A stretch of 49,023 bases of DNA from Solirubrobacterales bacterium (GTDB lineage Bacteria > Actinomycetota > Thermoleophilia > Solirubrobacterales > 70-9). Both the position numbers and the translations under genes were made by a program. Shown here in pieces: positions 26,008 to 34,257 of the stretch; the stretch's first letter is position 1; every line of letters starts with the position of its first letter. The stretch is taken from assembly GCA_020438425.1 (NCBI GenBank), contig JAGQUQ010000010.1, forward strand, positions 1-49,023. Direction: 5' to 3'. A model generated the notes under the pieces. That model worked only from the letters and a program-made list of their open reading frames with translations. It did no database searches and was not told the DNA's origin.

Positions 26008-26673
26008 CTAGGGTACGGAGATGCCGGCAATCGAGGCGATGCGAGCCTCGAAAAAGGGTTTGAACACCCCGGAAACCCACCCGGCGACCAGACCCTCGGG
26101 AACTGTCATCCCGTTGAAGGTCCGTTCGCCCGAGAAGCGGCACCTGAAGGGAACCATCTCTCCCTCCCGGTTCTTCTCCTTGCGCCAGCGGAGCGCTTCC
26201 ACCTCTGAGGGGCGTCCGTCTTCTTCGATCCGGATCGTCACTTCGCCGGCTTCGGCGATTTCAGGTCGGTGAAAGCGGATTTCCCGGTCGGAGTCCGCAG
26301 CCCACCTGACTCCGGAGGAAGGCAGCAGGGTCGCGGGAGCGAGTGTGGATTCCATCACGGCGCGGGTTGCGGCCGAGCGGGCCGCGTCGGCCCCGGTGTC
26401 GGCAAACAACTTGCGGCCGGCCAGCCGGCCCACGGTGCCGCCCCTGCCCTGATCGTAGGAATCGGTCACTTCCAGAAGCGCGAATCGATCCGAAGGCACC
26501 CTGGCTCGCCACGTAAATGACCTTCCGTCTGTTGACTGGAAGGCCGAAAACGGGAGCTTCACACCGACCCTGATCTTCCCCCTCATGGTCAAACCCCAGG
26601 CTTCCGCGAGAACGGCGCCCGGGGCCAGGGAGTGCTCGAGGTATCGACGGACCGGAAGGTCGAGACCTTCCAA
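26008..26673 (-). CDS. Uncharacterised DUF6544-like protein between rpmA and obg
   Basis: Up to 221 aa from a TTG at 26673, 5 bp upstream of obg. No signal peptide or helix. The sequence has strands rich in R/F/W (GKIRVGVKLPFSAFQSTDGRSFTWRARV) and ends GMTVPEGLVAGWVSGVFKPFFEARI. It resembles DUF6544/DUF6920 proteins, but I place it there only from the general pattern. The start is weak: GGAGAG touches the TTG, and the frame stays open upstream past the rpmA stop. Its position inside a ribosome-assembly operon (L21, L27, Obg) is the only functional hint. Confidence 0.65.
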   Translation of the reverse strand: MEGLDLPVRRYLEHSLAPGAVLAEAWGLTMRGKIRVGVKLPFSAFQSTDGRSFTWRARVPSDRFALLEVTDSYDQGRGGTVGRLAGRKLFADTGADAARSAATRAVMESTLAPATLLPSSGVRWAADSDREIRFHRPEIAEAGEVTIRIEEDGRPSEVEALRWRKEKNREGEMVPFRCRFSGERTFNGMTVPEGLVAGWVSGVFKPFFEARIASIAGISVP

Positions 26674-26702
26674 CTCTCCGGGGTCGAATGTGGTTCGAAT
26701 CG

Positions 26703-26957
26703 CTACTCCGAGGGAGTAACCGAAATGGTCCTGCCGCGGCGGCCGGGCTTGAACTCGACGGTGCCGGGGCGGGTGGCGAAAATGGTGTGGTCGCGGCCGA
26801 GGCCGGTCCCCTCGCCGGGCCAGAACCTCGTGCCACGCTGACGGACGATGATCTCGCCGCCGGTTACTGCCTGACCGGCAAAGACCTTCACCCCGAGCAT
26901 CTTGGGGTTGGAGTCACGACCGTTCCTTGAGGATCCGAGTCCTTTCTTATGCGCCAT
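26703..26957 (-). CDS. rpmA: 50S ribosomal protein L27
   Basis: 84 aa starting [24 protein letters not shown] and containing [29 protein letters not shown]. It is complete and typical, with no cleaved N-terminal extension of the Firmicutes type. L27's N-terminus reaches the peptidyl-transferase centre. The ATG at 26957 has a perfect AAGGAGG 6 nt upstream, and that site lies inside the last codons of rplU, which it overlaps by 11 bp. Confidence 0.97.
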   Translation of the reverse strand: MAHKKGLGSSRNGRDSNPKMLGVKVFAGQAVTGGEIIVRQRGTRFWPGEGTGLGRDHTIFATRPGTVEFKPGRRGRTISVTPSE

Positions 26958-27486
26958 CGGTGTCCTCCTTCTTGGCCGCCGGCTTCTTCGCGGCTGGCTT
27001 CTTGGCCGCCGGCTTCTTCGCGGCAGCCTTGGTTTCAGTCTTGGTTTCGGCCTTGGCCGCCGGCTTCTTCGCGGCGGGCTTCTTCGCCGGAGCCTTCTTC
27101 TCGGCGGTCTCCGCCTTGGCCTCGGTCTTCGGCTTCTCTTCAGCCTTGTCGGCAGCAGCCTTCTTCGGCGCGGACTTCTTTGCACCGCCCAGTGAAGTGA
27201 CCTCGAGCTTCGTCAGCTCGGACCGGTGGCCGGCCCGACGGCTGTAGCCCTTCTTGGCCTTGTACTTGAAGACCTTGATCTTGTCGCCGCGCAGGTGCTC
27301 GGTGACCTTGGCCTCGATCTTCACCTTCTCCAGCGCCTTGGCGTCGACGACGAGTTCGTCGCCGCTGACCATGACCGGACGGAGCGCGACCTTGTCGCCC
27401 TCTTCGGCCTTCAGGCGATCGACGACCAGGACCGTGCCCTTTTCGACCCGGTACTGCTTGCCACCACTTTCTACAACCGCGTACAT
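26947..27486 (-). CDS. rplU: 50S ribosomal protein L21 with basic C-terminal tail
   Basis: 179 aa, whereas L21 is normally about 100-105. Residues 1-100 are standard L21 ([25 protein letters not shown] ... [28 protein letters not shown]). After about 103 comes a tail of about 75 residues made of Ala, Lys, Pro and Glu with repeated KKPAA units, like a histone H1 tail, ending KKEDTDGA. The tail is encoded by a minisatellite. L21 binds 23S rRNA; the tail's role is unknown. It overlaps rpmA by 11 bp. A hairpin lies in the 57-bp spacer after rng. Confidence 0.95.
   Translation of the reverse strand: MYAVVESGGKQYRVEKGTVLVVDRLKAEEGDKVALRPVMVSGDELVVDAKALEKVKIEAKVTEHLRGDKIKVFKYKAKKGYSRRAGHRSELTKLEVTSLGGAKKSAPKKAAADKAEEKPKTEAKAETAEKKAPAKKPAAKKPAAKAETKTETKAAAKKPAAKKPAAKKPAAKKEDTDGA
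26964..26970 (-). promoter_or_regulatory. Strong Shine-Dalgarno of rpmA inside rplU
   Basis: AAGGAGG on the minus strand, 6 nt before the rpmA ATG. In rplU it encodes the Lys-Lys-Glu-Asp end of the tail. It is the best ribosome site seen in the window. Confidence 0.8.
26971..27075. repeat. 24-bp minisatellite coding the rplU tail
   Basis: Three identical 24-bp copies at 26971-26994, 27001-27024 and 27052-27075, plus shorter partial copies. They encode Ala/Lys/Pro runs of the L21 tail on the minus strand. Exact identity implies recent expansion or conversion. Confidence 0.8.
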
Positions 27487-27515
27487 GTCTTTAACTCGAA
27501 TCCTTGTCTGGTCTT

Positions 27516-27541
27516 CTCAGCCGCAAGTTGGCGGGACTGAG
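27516..27541 (-). promoter_or_regulatory. Hairpin in the rng-rplU spacer (possible L21 leader or terminator)
   Basis: Outer CTCAG/CTGAG and inner CGC/GCG pairs close on a 6-nt loop in the 57-bp gap before rplU. It could be an autoregulatory leader for L21, or a terminator for rng. No family match is claimed. Confidence 0.35.
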
Positions 27542-27543
27542 GA

Positions 27544-29559
27544 TCAACTGCCGGCGTCGGTCTTCTTGCGACCACGCCTGCGTCGTCCGCGCCTCAGGCC
27601 GAACGGGCCCGATTTTACCGATTTATCGTCCGCTTCACCATCTTCGTCCTTTTTCGGGGCGGATTCGGCTTCGGGCTTGGGCTTGCCGCCGTTCTTCGCC
27701 GGCTTCGGAGATCCCGAAGATTCGGCCTTCGGCCCGGACCCGCCCTCCCGGGCGGGCTTCTTTTTCTGCTGCTGCTGATTCGGCTTGCCGTTGCCCGAAC
27801 CGTTCTTCTTCGGCTTGCTGCTCTTTCTGGCTTCCTCGGGCTGTGCCTCTTCCGGCAGGAGCTCGGCGACCGCCGAGGCTCGCTCGACCGACTGGATCCG
27901 GACCATCTTGCGGTCACCGACCACCTCGGCGGCTCCGGTGATGCTGATGATGTACGAATCGATCCTCGCGATCGCGTCGTCCGCGATGTACATGTGCGGC
28001 TCTTCGACCTTGACGAAGACTTCCTCGCCCGGCCGGAACGGCAGCGCCCGCTCCTCGATCGCCGAACGCTCACCGGACTCGATCAGTTCGAAGTTGTCGA
28101 TGGCCAGCGCTTCGCCACCTTCGAAGTGGAACTGCTTGCCGGTTTCCTGCTCGAGTTCGAGCAGGCCCGAGTCGGTGTCGTTGAGCAGCGCCGCCACCTT
28201 CGGGTGGACCCTGACCAGGAAGGCCTCATCACCGGGATGGTCGGCGGCGATCTCCTTCATCTTGCGGAGACCTTCGAGGGCGACCGTTTCGGCCGAGAGC
28301 ACTACCCCGTCGCCGTCACAGGTCGGGCACTTGACGGTGAGGATCTCGCGAACTCCGTCGGTGATGTTCTGCCTGGTCATCTCGACCAGTCCGAGCGGCG
28401 AGATCTCGACCAGGTAGCTCTTCGACTTGTCGGCGTCCAGCGCTTCGCGCAGGGTGCCGAGCACCTTGTCGCGGTTCCTGCCCTTGGCCATGTCGATGAA
28501 GTCGATCACGATGATGCCGCCGATGTCCCGCAGCCGGAGCTGGCGCACGACCTCGGTGGCCGCCTCCGTGTTGACCTTGGTGATCGTCTCTTCGAGACCA
28601 CCCTTGCCGCGACCGGTGAACGATCCCGAGTTGACGTCGATCACGGTCAGGGCCTCGGTGTAGTCGATGATCAGGTAACCACCGGAGGGCAGGTCGATCC
28701 GGCGACCGAGGGTCGACTGGATCGCCTTCTCGATCTCCCATTTTTCGAAGAGCGGCTTCTTGCCCTGGTAATGCTCGACCCCTTCGACCAGTTCCGGCGC
28801 GGTGCGCTGGAAGAAGCTGGTCACCCGGTCGAACTGCTTCTGGTCGTCGATGATCGCCTTGTCGAACTCGTTGAGGAAGACGTCGCGAAGCACCCGGACC
28901 GGCAGATCCTGCTCCTGGAAGACCAGGGAAGGTGCCTTGACGCCTTCCTGGCGCTTGTCGAGCACGGCGTTCAACCGGTGGAGGTAGGCGATCTCGCGGG
29001 TGAAGTCGGCCTTCTTCGCGCCGTGGGCGGCAGTACGGACGATCAGCCCGCCCGGTCCGTCATATGTCCGGCTGACCATGCGGCGCAGGCGGTCGCGTTC
29101 CTTGTCGCCGAGGCGGCGGCTGACGCCGACACCGGAACCGTTCGGCGCGTAGACCAGGTAACGGCCGGCGATGGTCACGTTCATCGAGAGGCGGGCGCCC
29201 TTCGACTTGATCGGATCCTTGATCACCTGGACCAGGATCTCCTGCTTGGGCTTGATCAGCTCGTCGATGCGACGGCCCTGACCGCGGCCCCGGCGGGGAG
29301 CCTGCTGGCCGTCGGGCAGCAGGATCTCGTCGACGTGGAGGAAGCCGTTTCGTTCCAGGCCGATGTCGACGAATGCCGCTTCCATCCCGGGCAGGACGTT
29401 GTCGACCTTGCCCAGGTAGATGTTTCCGACCAGGGAGCGGCCGCCCCGGCGTTCGATGTAGACCTCGGCGACCTCACGCTTTGACTTGACGGTCTTGGCC
29501 TCGAGTACGGCAACCCGGGTCTCGCCCTGGTCGGCCGATACAACAATGGTTTTTTTCAT
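27544..29559 (-). CDS. rng: Ribonuclease E/G family endoribonuclease
   Basis: 671 aa. An S1-like segment early on (GNIYLGKVDNVLPGMEAAFVDIGLERNGFLHVDEI) precedes the RNase E/G catalytic domain. The metal-binding Asp residues are in LTVIDVNSGSF (about 307) and IVIDFIDMA (about 353). A Zn-link motif, CPTCDGDG, lies near 411. A TRAM-like stretch (FRPGEEVFVKVEEPHMYIADDAIARID) follows near 510-540. The last ~110 residues are low-complexity with Gln and Lys runs and end in RRGRRRRGRKK, likely an RNA-binding disordered tail. It processes rRNA and turns over mRNA. It sits between rodA and rplU. Confidence 0.94.
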   Translation of the reverse strand: MKKTIVVSADQGETRVAVLEAKTVKSKREVAEVYIERRGGRSLVGNIYLGKVDNVLPGMEAAFVDIGLERNGFLHVDEILLPDGQQAPRRGRGQGRRIDELIKPKQEILVQVIKDPIKSKGARLSMNVTIAGRYLVYAPNGSGVGVSRRLGDKERDRLRRMVSRTYDGPGGLIVRTAAHGAKKADFTREIAYLHRLNAVLDKRQEGVKAPSLVFQEQDLPVRVLRDVFLNEFDKAIIDDQKQFDRVTSFFQRTAPELVEGVEHYQGKKPLFEKWEIEKAIQSTLGRRIDLPSGGYLIIDYTEALTVIDVNSGSFTGRGKGGLEETITKVNTEAATEVVRQLRLRDIGGIIVIDFIDMAKGRNRDKVLGTLREALDADKSKSYLVEISPLGLVEMTRQNITDGVREILTVKCPTCDGDGVVLSAETVALEGLRKMKEIAADHPGDEAFLVRVHPKVAALLNDTDSGLLELEQETGKQFHFEGGEALAIDNFELIESGERSAIEERALPFRPGEEVFVKVEEPHMYIADDAIARIDSYIISITGAAEVVGDRKMVRIQSVERASAVAELLPEEAQPEEARKSSKPKKNGSGNGKPNQQQQKKKPAREGGSGPKAESSGSPKPAKNGGKPKPEAESAPKKDEDGEADDKSVKSGPFGLRRGRRRRGRKKTDAGS

Positions 29560-29600
29560 TTGGAAGTCGTTTTCCGTTCAGATTGGATGCCCTTGGATTC

Positions 29601-30788
29601 TCAGTCGATCCAGGGGCTCCTCTGTGCGGCGTGCGACTCGATGTGAATGCTCTGCAGGACCCCGATCATCAGGAAGGTCGAAATAATCGCCGACCCTCCG
29701 TAGCTCATCAGCGGCAAGGGTATGCCGGTGATCGGCATGATGCCGAGGTTCATTCCCACGTTTACGAAGACCTGGAAGATGATCGCGGCGGCAATTCCGG
29801 CCGCGACCAGGGTTCCGTAGAAATTCTTCGAGAGCGTCATCAGACGCAGCGCCCGCCAGAAGAGCAGGGCGAAAAGGGATAAGACCAGTGCCGCGCCAAC
29901 GAATCCGTAACGCTCGGCGACCACGGCGAAAATGAAGTCCGTGTGCCGCTCGGGAACGAATCCGAAACGGGACTGGGTGGCCTGGTCGCCTCGGCCGGTG
30001 GTTCCACCGGCTCCGATTCCGACCTTGGCCTGATTCTGTTGGTAACCCGCGTCTCCGATGTCGGAGGACGGGCTGAGGAACGACGTGAGCCGTTCCTGCT
30101 GATACTCCTTGAGCACCGGCGTCCCGGCCGCCGGAAGGGCGACCAGCACGAAGGCGACAAAAGCTGCGAGGACGACCCCGATCGCGGCAAGGTGCGACCA
30201 GCGAACGCCGGCCGCGACCATGATCGCGAAAGTTATGCCTGCGAAAACGAGTGACGTGCCGAGGTCCTGAAGCAGGACCAGGCCCGTCGGCACGAGGCCG
30301 AGGCAAAGAATCCGGATCGTCCTTTGACCTTCGGAGCCCCTGCGGGCCCCGTCGATCACGAAACCGGCCAGGGCAAGAATCAACAGCAACTTGCCCAGCT
30401 CGGCCGGCTGGAAGGTGAAGAAGGGAAGTTCAAGTGAATTCGTCGATCCGCGTGCGGCCACGCCAAATGCGAACACCGCGAAGATCGAGGCGCACAGGAA
30501 CGTGTAGATACCGACACGTAGTTCCCTGAAGCGGGAATAGTCGATGCGGGATACGGCAATCATTCCGACGATTCCGACCAAACCATAGAGAGCCTGCCGC
30601 TGAACGTACTGCTCGGGTGCGCCCACGATGTTCGCCGCGGAAGCTTCGTAAAGGGTGTAGAGCGAGCAGGCGAGCAGGCCCAGAGCGGAAAAAGCCAGCC
30701 AGCCGTCCATCCCCGCGAGACCCACCCGCTCGAGCAGGTTGAGGCGCGGTTCCGGGGCCTGCCGGGGAAGGCGCGAGGATTCCATCAC
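29601..30788 (-). CDS. rodA: Peptidoglycan glycosyltransferase RodA (SEDS)
   Basis: 395 aa with about 10 membrane helices. SEDS-family motifs include FTFQPAELGKLLLILALAGFV, LLQDLGTSLVFAGI, VPERHTDFIFAVVAERYGF and the C-terminal GIMPITGIPLPLMSYGGSAII. RodA polymerises glycan strands in side-wall elongation with its partner PBP2, encoded directly upstream. The GTG at 30788 overlaps the mrdA stop by 4 bp. FtsW is the alternative, but the mreCD-mrdA context points to RodA. Confidence 0.94.
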   Translation of the reverse strand: MMESSRLPRQAPEPRLNLLERVGLAGMDGWLAFSALGLLACSLYTLYEASAANIVGAPEQYVQRQALYGLVGIVGMIAVSRIDYSRFRELRVGIYTFLCASIFAVFAFGVAARGSTNSLELPFFTFQPAELGKLLLILALAGFVIDGARRGSEGQRTIRILCLGLVPTGLVLLQDLGTSLVFAGITFAIMVAAGVRWSHLAAIGVVLAAFVAFVLVALPAAGTPVLKEYQQERLTSFLSPSSDIGDAGYQQNQAKVGIGAGGTTGRGDQATQSRFGFVPERHTDFIFAVVAERYGFVGAALVLSLFALLFWRALRLMTLSKNFYGTLVAAGIAAAIIFQVFVNVGMNLGIMPITGIPLPLMSYGGSAIISTFLMIGVLQSIHIESHAAQRSPWID

Positions 30789-32656
30789 TCGACGCTCCCG
30801 GTCCCGCCGGAAACCGCCTTGGCTTGCTTGTCGAAGTAGGCCTGGAGGATCTGAAGGGCGACCGGAGCGGCGGTATCGGCGCCGAAGCCGCCTTCTTCCA
30901 CGGTGACGATCACGGCGATCTCGGGGTTATCGGCTGGTGCCAGCGCGGCGTACCAGGCCTGGTCGGCCTTGGGCTGGCGCTCGGCCGTGCCGGTCTTGCC
31001 CGCAACCTTGACCGGGAACCCGCCGAAGACCTTGTAGGAAGTTCCCTCCGGGGCCTGGGCCGCGTCATGGAGACCGTCCATGATGTCCTGGCGATACGCG
31101 GGGTCCATCTCGAAACTGGAAACGACCTCGGGCTCGGCTTCCTTCAGCACCCGGCCCGCCGCGTCCTCGGTCTGCAGGTAGAGCTGAGGCTTCAGCACGC
31201 TGCCGCCATTGCCCAGTGCGGAATACGCGACCGCCATCTGCAGCGGGCTGGCCTGGAAGTAGCCCTGGCCGATTGCGAACTGGATGTTCTGTCCGATCAC
31301 CCAGGGGTCGTAGTAGTCCGGTTCTTCCTTGTGCGCTTCATTCAGCCACTTCGGGGTCGGCACCAGTCCTTCCGACTCGCCGGGGATGTCGATGCCGGTG
31401 GCCTTGCCGAGCCCGAAGTTTCCGGCCCAGTCCTGAAGCTGCCGGGTTCCGTTCATGTCGGCACCGAGCAGGTAGTAGTAGACGTCCGACGAGACTTCGA
31501 GCGAGCGCCGCAGGTCAACCGGGCCGTGTGCCTGTTTTCCGGCGTTGTCGAATTCCTGGTCGGCGATGGTGATCGTGCCGGCGTCGTTGACCACGTCAGA
31601 GGGCGAGATGTAGCCGCCGTCGAGACCCGCGAGGGCGGTGATCGGCTTGAAGATCGAGCCGACCGGATACTGGCCGCCGATCGCCCGATCGAAGAGCGGC
31701 GCGCCGAGATCCTCGTCGTAGAGGTCGTCGACCTGCTTCTGGGTCAGCGGCCTGGTGAAGATCGAGGGATCGAAGGTCGGGTTCGAGCCGAGCCCGAGCA
31801 CCTGGCCGTTGTTGACGTCCATGGCCACGAAAGCACCGGGAAGGCCGATGCTCTGCAGCGACGTCTCCCCCGCCACCTGGACGTCTTCGTTGATCGAGAG
31901 GCGAATCGAGTCGCCGGGATCGGGCATGGTCGACGGGAGCTGGCTGACGATCCGCCCGGTCGAGTCGACCTGAAGCCGGGTGTCGCCCGGACTGCCGCGA
32001 AGCTCGTCGTCGTAGGTCTGTTCGATCCCGGTCTTGCCGAGCGTGTCGCCGGCCGCCAGGTCCTTGTCCGGGTTCTCTTCGAGGTCCTCGGCGGTCACCT
32101 CGCCGATCGACCCGAGGATGTGGGCGGCGAGGAGACCCTGCGGATACTTCCGCACGAAGATCCGGTTCACCTGGACCTCGGGGAACTCGGCCTGATGTTC
32201 CTGCAGGTAGTAGACGATGTCGTCGTCCACGTCCCGGTCGAGGGTGATCGGGCTGCCCGGCGGATCGTTCTCGATCGAGTCCAGGTACTTGCGCCTGACC
32301 CAGTCGGCGTCGTTCCCGAGAACCTCGCCGACCCTTGTGAATAGTTCGCGCCGCTCGGCCGGCTCGGTCGGAATTTCGATCGGGTCAAGCTGAAGGGCCA
32401 TGCTGGTCCGGTTGTCGACCAGCACGTTTCCGTCGCGGTCCAGGATCCGGCCTCGCGGCGCGGGAACCCTGACTTCGCGGGTCCGGTTCTGGTTTGCCTC
32501 CGCCAGGTACTTGTCCCCGGTCACGATCTGAAGGGACCAGAGCCGGAAGAAGAGGATCCCCAGCAGGATCAGACCGACCGCGCCGATCACGGCGAAGCGC
32601 CTCGACGGCAGGCTCCGCTTCTTTCTGGGTCTGGGGATTACGGGTTCAATTCTCAT
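30785..32656 (-). CDS. mrdA: Penicillin-binding protein 2 (MrdA), elongasome transpeptidase
   Basis: 623 aa: a basic N-terminus, one membrane helix (about 22-45), the dimerisation domain (PRGRILDRDGNVLVDN) and the transpeptidase domain. The SxxK Ser is in YPVGSIFKPI, the SxN-type motif reads SSD (as in other PBP2 proteins) and KTG is in VAGKTGTAER. It cross-links peptidoglycan with RodA during elongation. It overlaps mreD and rodA by 4 bp each. Confidence 0.95.
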   Translation of the reverse strand: MRIEPVIPRPRKKRSLPSRRFAVIGAVGLILLGILFFRLWSLQIVTGDKYLAEANQNRTREVRVPAPRGRILDRDGNVLVDNRTSMALQLDPIEIPTEPAERRELFTRVGEVLGNDADWVRRKYLDSIENDPPGSPITLDRDVDDDIVYYLQEHQAEFPEVQVNRIFVRKYPQGLLAAHILGSIGEVTAEDLEENPDKDLAAGDTLGKTGIEQTYDDELRGSPGDTRLQVDSTGRIVSQLPSTMPDPGDSIRLSINEDVQVAGETSLQSIGLPGAFVAMDVNNGQVLGLGSNPTFDPSIFTRPLTQKQVDDLYDEDLGAPLFDRAIGGQYPVGSIFKPITALAGLDGGYISPSDVVNDAGTITIADQEFDNAGKQAHGPVDLRRSLEVSSDVYYYLLGADMNGTRQLQDWAGNFGLGKATGIDIPGESEGLVPTPKWLNEAHKEEPDYYDPWVIGQNIQFAIGQGYFQASPLQMAVAYSALGNGGSVLKPQLYLQTEDAAGRVLKEAEPEVVSSFEMDPAYRQDIMDGLHDAAQAPEGTSYKVFGGFPVKVAGKTGTAERQPKADQAWYAALAPADNPEIAVIVTVEEGGFGADTAAPVALQILQAYFDKQAKAVSGGTGSVE

Positions 32657-33246
32657 CGGAGTGCCTCGGGACCGTTTCCGGTCGGCGGATCCAGCTCATC
32701 CGGCCAGTGATCCGGCCCGGCGGACCTTCGGCTCGTCGCCGGTTCGCGAATCAGCGCTGGCCTTAGAACACGGTGAATCAGCGCGTAGAGCGGAACCGCC
32801 AGAAGGACACCATAGAAAGTCTGCAGGATGAGGTCGGGCACCAGCGAGGGACTGAGCGATGAATCGAAGCCGACGATGACCGTGTAGAAGCCGAGCATCA
32901 GGTTGGCCCCCAGCGTCGCCAGACCGCAGGCGACCAGCACGGTCGGCCGGTCGACGAAGTCTCCGCGCTCACGGTAGGTCCCGGCCAGGTAGCCGACCGC
33001 CATGAAGATCAGGCAACTGCTGCCGAGCGGACCGTCGGTCATCGCGTCCCCGAGAAAGCCGAAGGTGAATCCGACCGTGGCCCCGATCAGACTGCCGCCG
33101 AGCAGGCCGAAGATCGCCGCGCAGGCAGGCAGTATCCACATCGAGGATCCCAGCAGCTCGACCTGGGAGAAAAAGGCAACCTGGAAGATCGCGAGCAGCA
33201 GGATCAGTCCGATGATCCGGGCGGCCGAGTTCGTCGTGATGATCAT
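32653..33246 (-). CDS. mreD: Rod-shape protein MreD
   Basis: 197 aa with about 5-6 membrane helices. The order (ARIIGLILLLAIFQVAFFSQVELLG, a Gly-rich second helix GLLGGSLIGATVGFTFGFLGD, then TDGPLGSSCLIFMAVGYLAG) is typical of MreD. MreD helps MreC control PBP2-RodA activity. It overlaps mreC and mrdA by 4 bp. The soluble C-terminus is slightly longer than usual (about 40 basic residues). Confidence 0.9.
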   Translation of the reverse strand: MIITTNSAARIIGLILLLAIFQVAFFSQVELLGSSMWILPACAAIFGLLGGSLIGATVGFTFGFLGDAMTDGPLGSSCLIFMAVGYLAGTYRERGDFVDRPTVLVACGLATLGANLMLGFYTVIVGFDSSLSPSLVPDLILQTFYGVLLAVPLYALIHRVLRPALIREPATSRRSAGPDHWPDELDPPTGNGPEALR

Positions 33247-34091
33247 CCGCGGTTGCCTCCGGTCAGGACCTGGAGCGTGTCCAGGTTCCTGAGGTCCGCG
33301 AACGGCCTGAGTTCGACCGACTGGATCGCCTCACGCTCGTCGATCGGCGCGCGACTGATCTCGCCGATCGGTATTCCCCTCGGGTAGAGCGAGGAAAGCC
33401 CTTCGCCCCGCCAGCCGGAGGTGACCACCGTCTGGCCCGCGGAGACGTTCCTGGTTTCGTCGAGGAACTCCAGGACCAGAGTCTCCGGATCCCCGACCTT
33501 GGCCCGGACCACGCCCTGGGCTCCGCCGGGAAGGATTCTCGCGCTGACCGCGCTGGAGGTGTCGGAGATCAGGCTGACCACCGACCCCGAACCGCTGACC
33601 GAACTGATTCGACCGACCAGTCCGTCACCGCTGATCACCGGATCGTTGATCGCGACACCGTCAGAGGAGCCCGCGTTCACGCTGACGGTGGTGAACCAGA
33701 CGGTTGGCGACCGGCCGGTGACGTTGACGGTCACCGGGTCGTAGGAGTCGGGAATCCTGCCCGCTTCTTCCAGGTTGACCAGCTTGCGGAGCTGCCGGTT
33801 GTCTTCGAGTGCGACCTGACCGGCGATGGCGAGCCCGCGGGCTTCCTCGAGTTCCCGCTGGAGCTGGTCCCGCTCACCCCGGGCCTCGAGGGTTTCGTCG
33901 AACCAGTTGACCAGGTCACGAGCCGGCTTCAAAGCCCGTGAAGCTCCGTTGGTGACCGGATCAAGGACTGTTCCCAGCGCTCCCCCTGCCCCGCCCGAGC
34001 CACTTCCGAAAGTGAAGGTGAGCAGCAGGAATCCCAGCACGATGAGGCCGATAAGTACGGCTCTGCGACGTCGGACTTGCTTGCGGTACAC
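33243..34091 (-). CDS. mreC: Rod-shape protein MreC
   Basis: 282 aa from a GTG at 34091 (MYRKQVRRRRAVLIGLIVLGF). The frame is open to an ATG at 34193, but that would add 34 residues unlike MreC and would cover a structured region. Parts: a basic cap, one membrane helix (about 10-29), a coiled coil (about 60-100, ERDQLQRELEEARGLAIAGQVALEDNRQL) and the beta-domain (TVWFTTVSVNAGSSDGVAINDPVISGDGLVGRI). MreC is the periplasmic or extracytoplasmic scaffold that activates PBP2. No mreB lies upstream; maf does. Confidence 0.92.
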   Translation of the reverse strand: MYRKQVRRRRAVLIGLIVLGFLLLTFTFGSGSGGAGGALGTVLDPVTNGASRALKPARDLVNWFDETLEARGERDQLQRELEEARGLAIAGQVALEDNRQLRKLVNLEEAGRIPDSYDPVTVNVTGRSPTVWFTTVSVNAGSSDGVAINDPVISGDGLVGRISSVSGSGSVVSLISDTSSAVSARILPGGAQGVVRAKVGDPETLVLEFLDETRNVSAGQTVVTSGWRGEGLSSLYPRGIPIGEISRAPIDEREAIQSVELRPFADLRNLDTLQVLTGGNRG

Positions 34092-34127
34092 GGTGGGCTC
34101 TGAGTGGTTTCGAGGGAAGGGCGCGGC

Positions 34128-34237
34128 AGGGTTGCCCGGAGCGGATTCGCTTCGGACAGGCGACTTTCTCACCTCGGCGAGAAAGCCGTACATCCAGACA
34201 GGTCGCTGCGGGAAGGATTGCAGCCTCGGGCAACCCT
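34128..34237 (-). other. Possible structured leader RNA between maf and mreC
   Basis: An 11-bp perfect inverted repeat, AGGGTTGCCCG with CGGGCAACCCT (34128-34138 and 34227-34237), closes a 110-nt element that lies wholly between the maf stop and the likely mreC start. Read on the minus strand it encloses hairpins GCTGC/GCAGC, a 9-bp stem including CTTTCTC/GAGAAAG (34164-34170 and 34179-34185, one G-U) and AGCG/CGCT. No known riboswitch was recognised. Confidence 0.45.
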
Positions 34238-34257
34238 ACAGAGAGTGTTTCAGGGCT

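Noticed and set aside
26674-26702. tRNA-like GGTTCGAATC near the rpmA stop
   Set aside because: Flanking bases do not form a T stem and no acceptor stem or anticodon arm is found.
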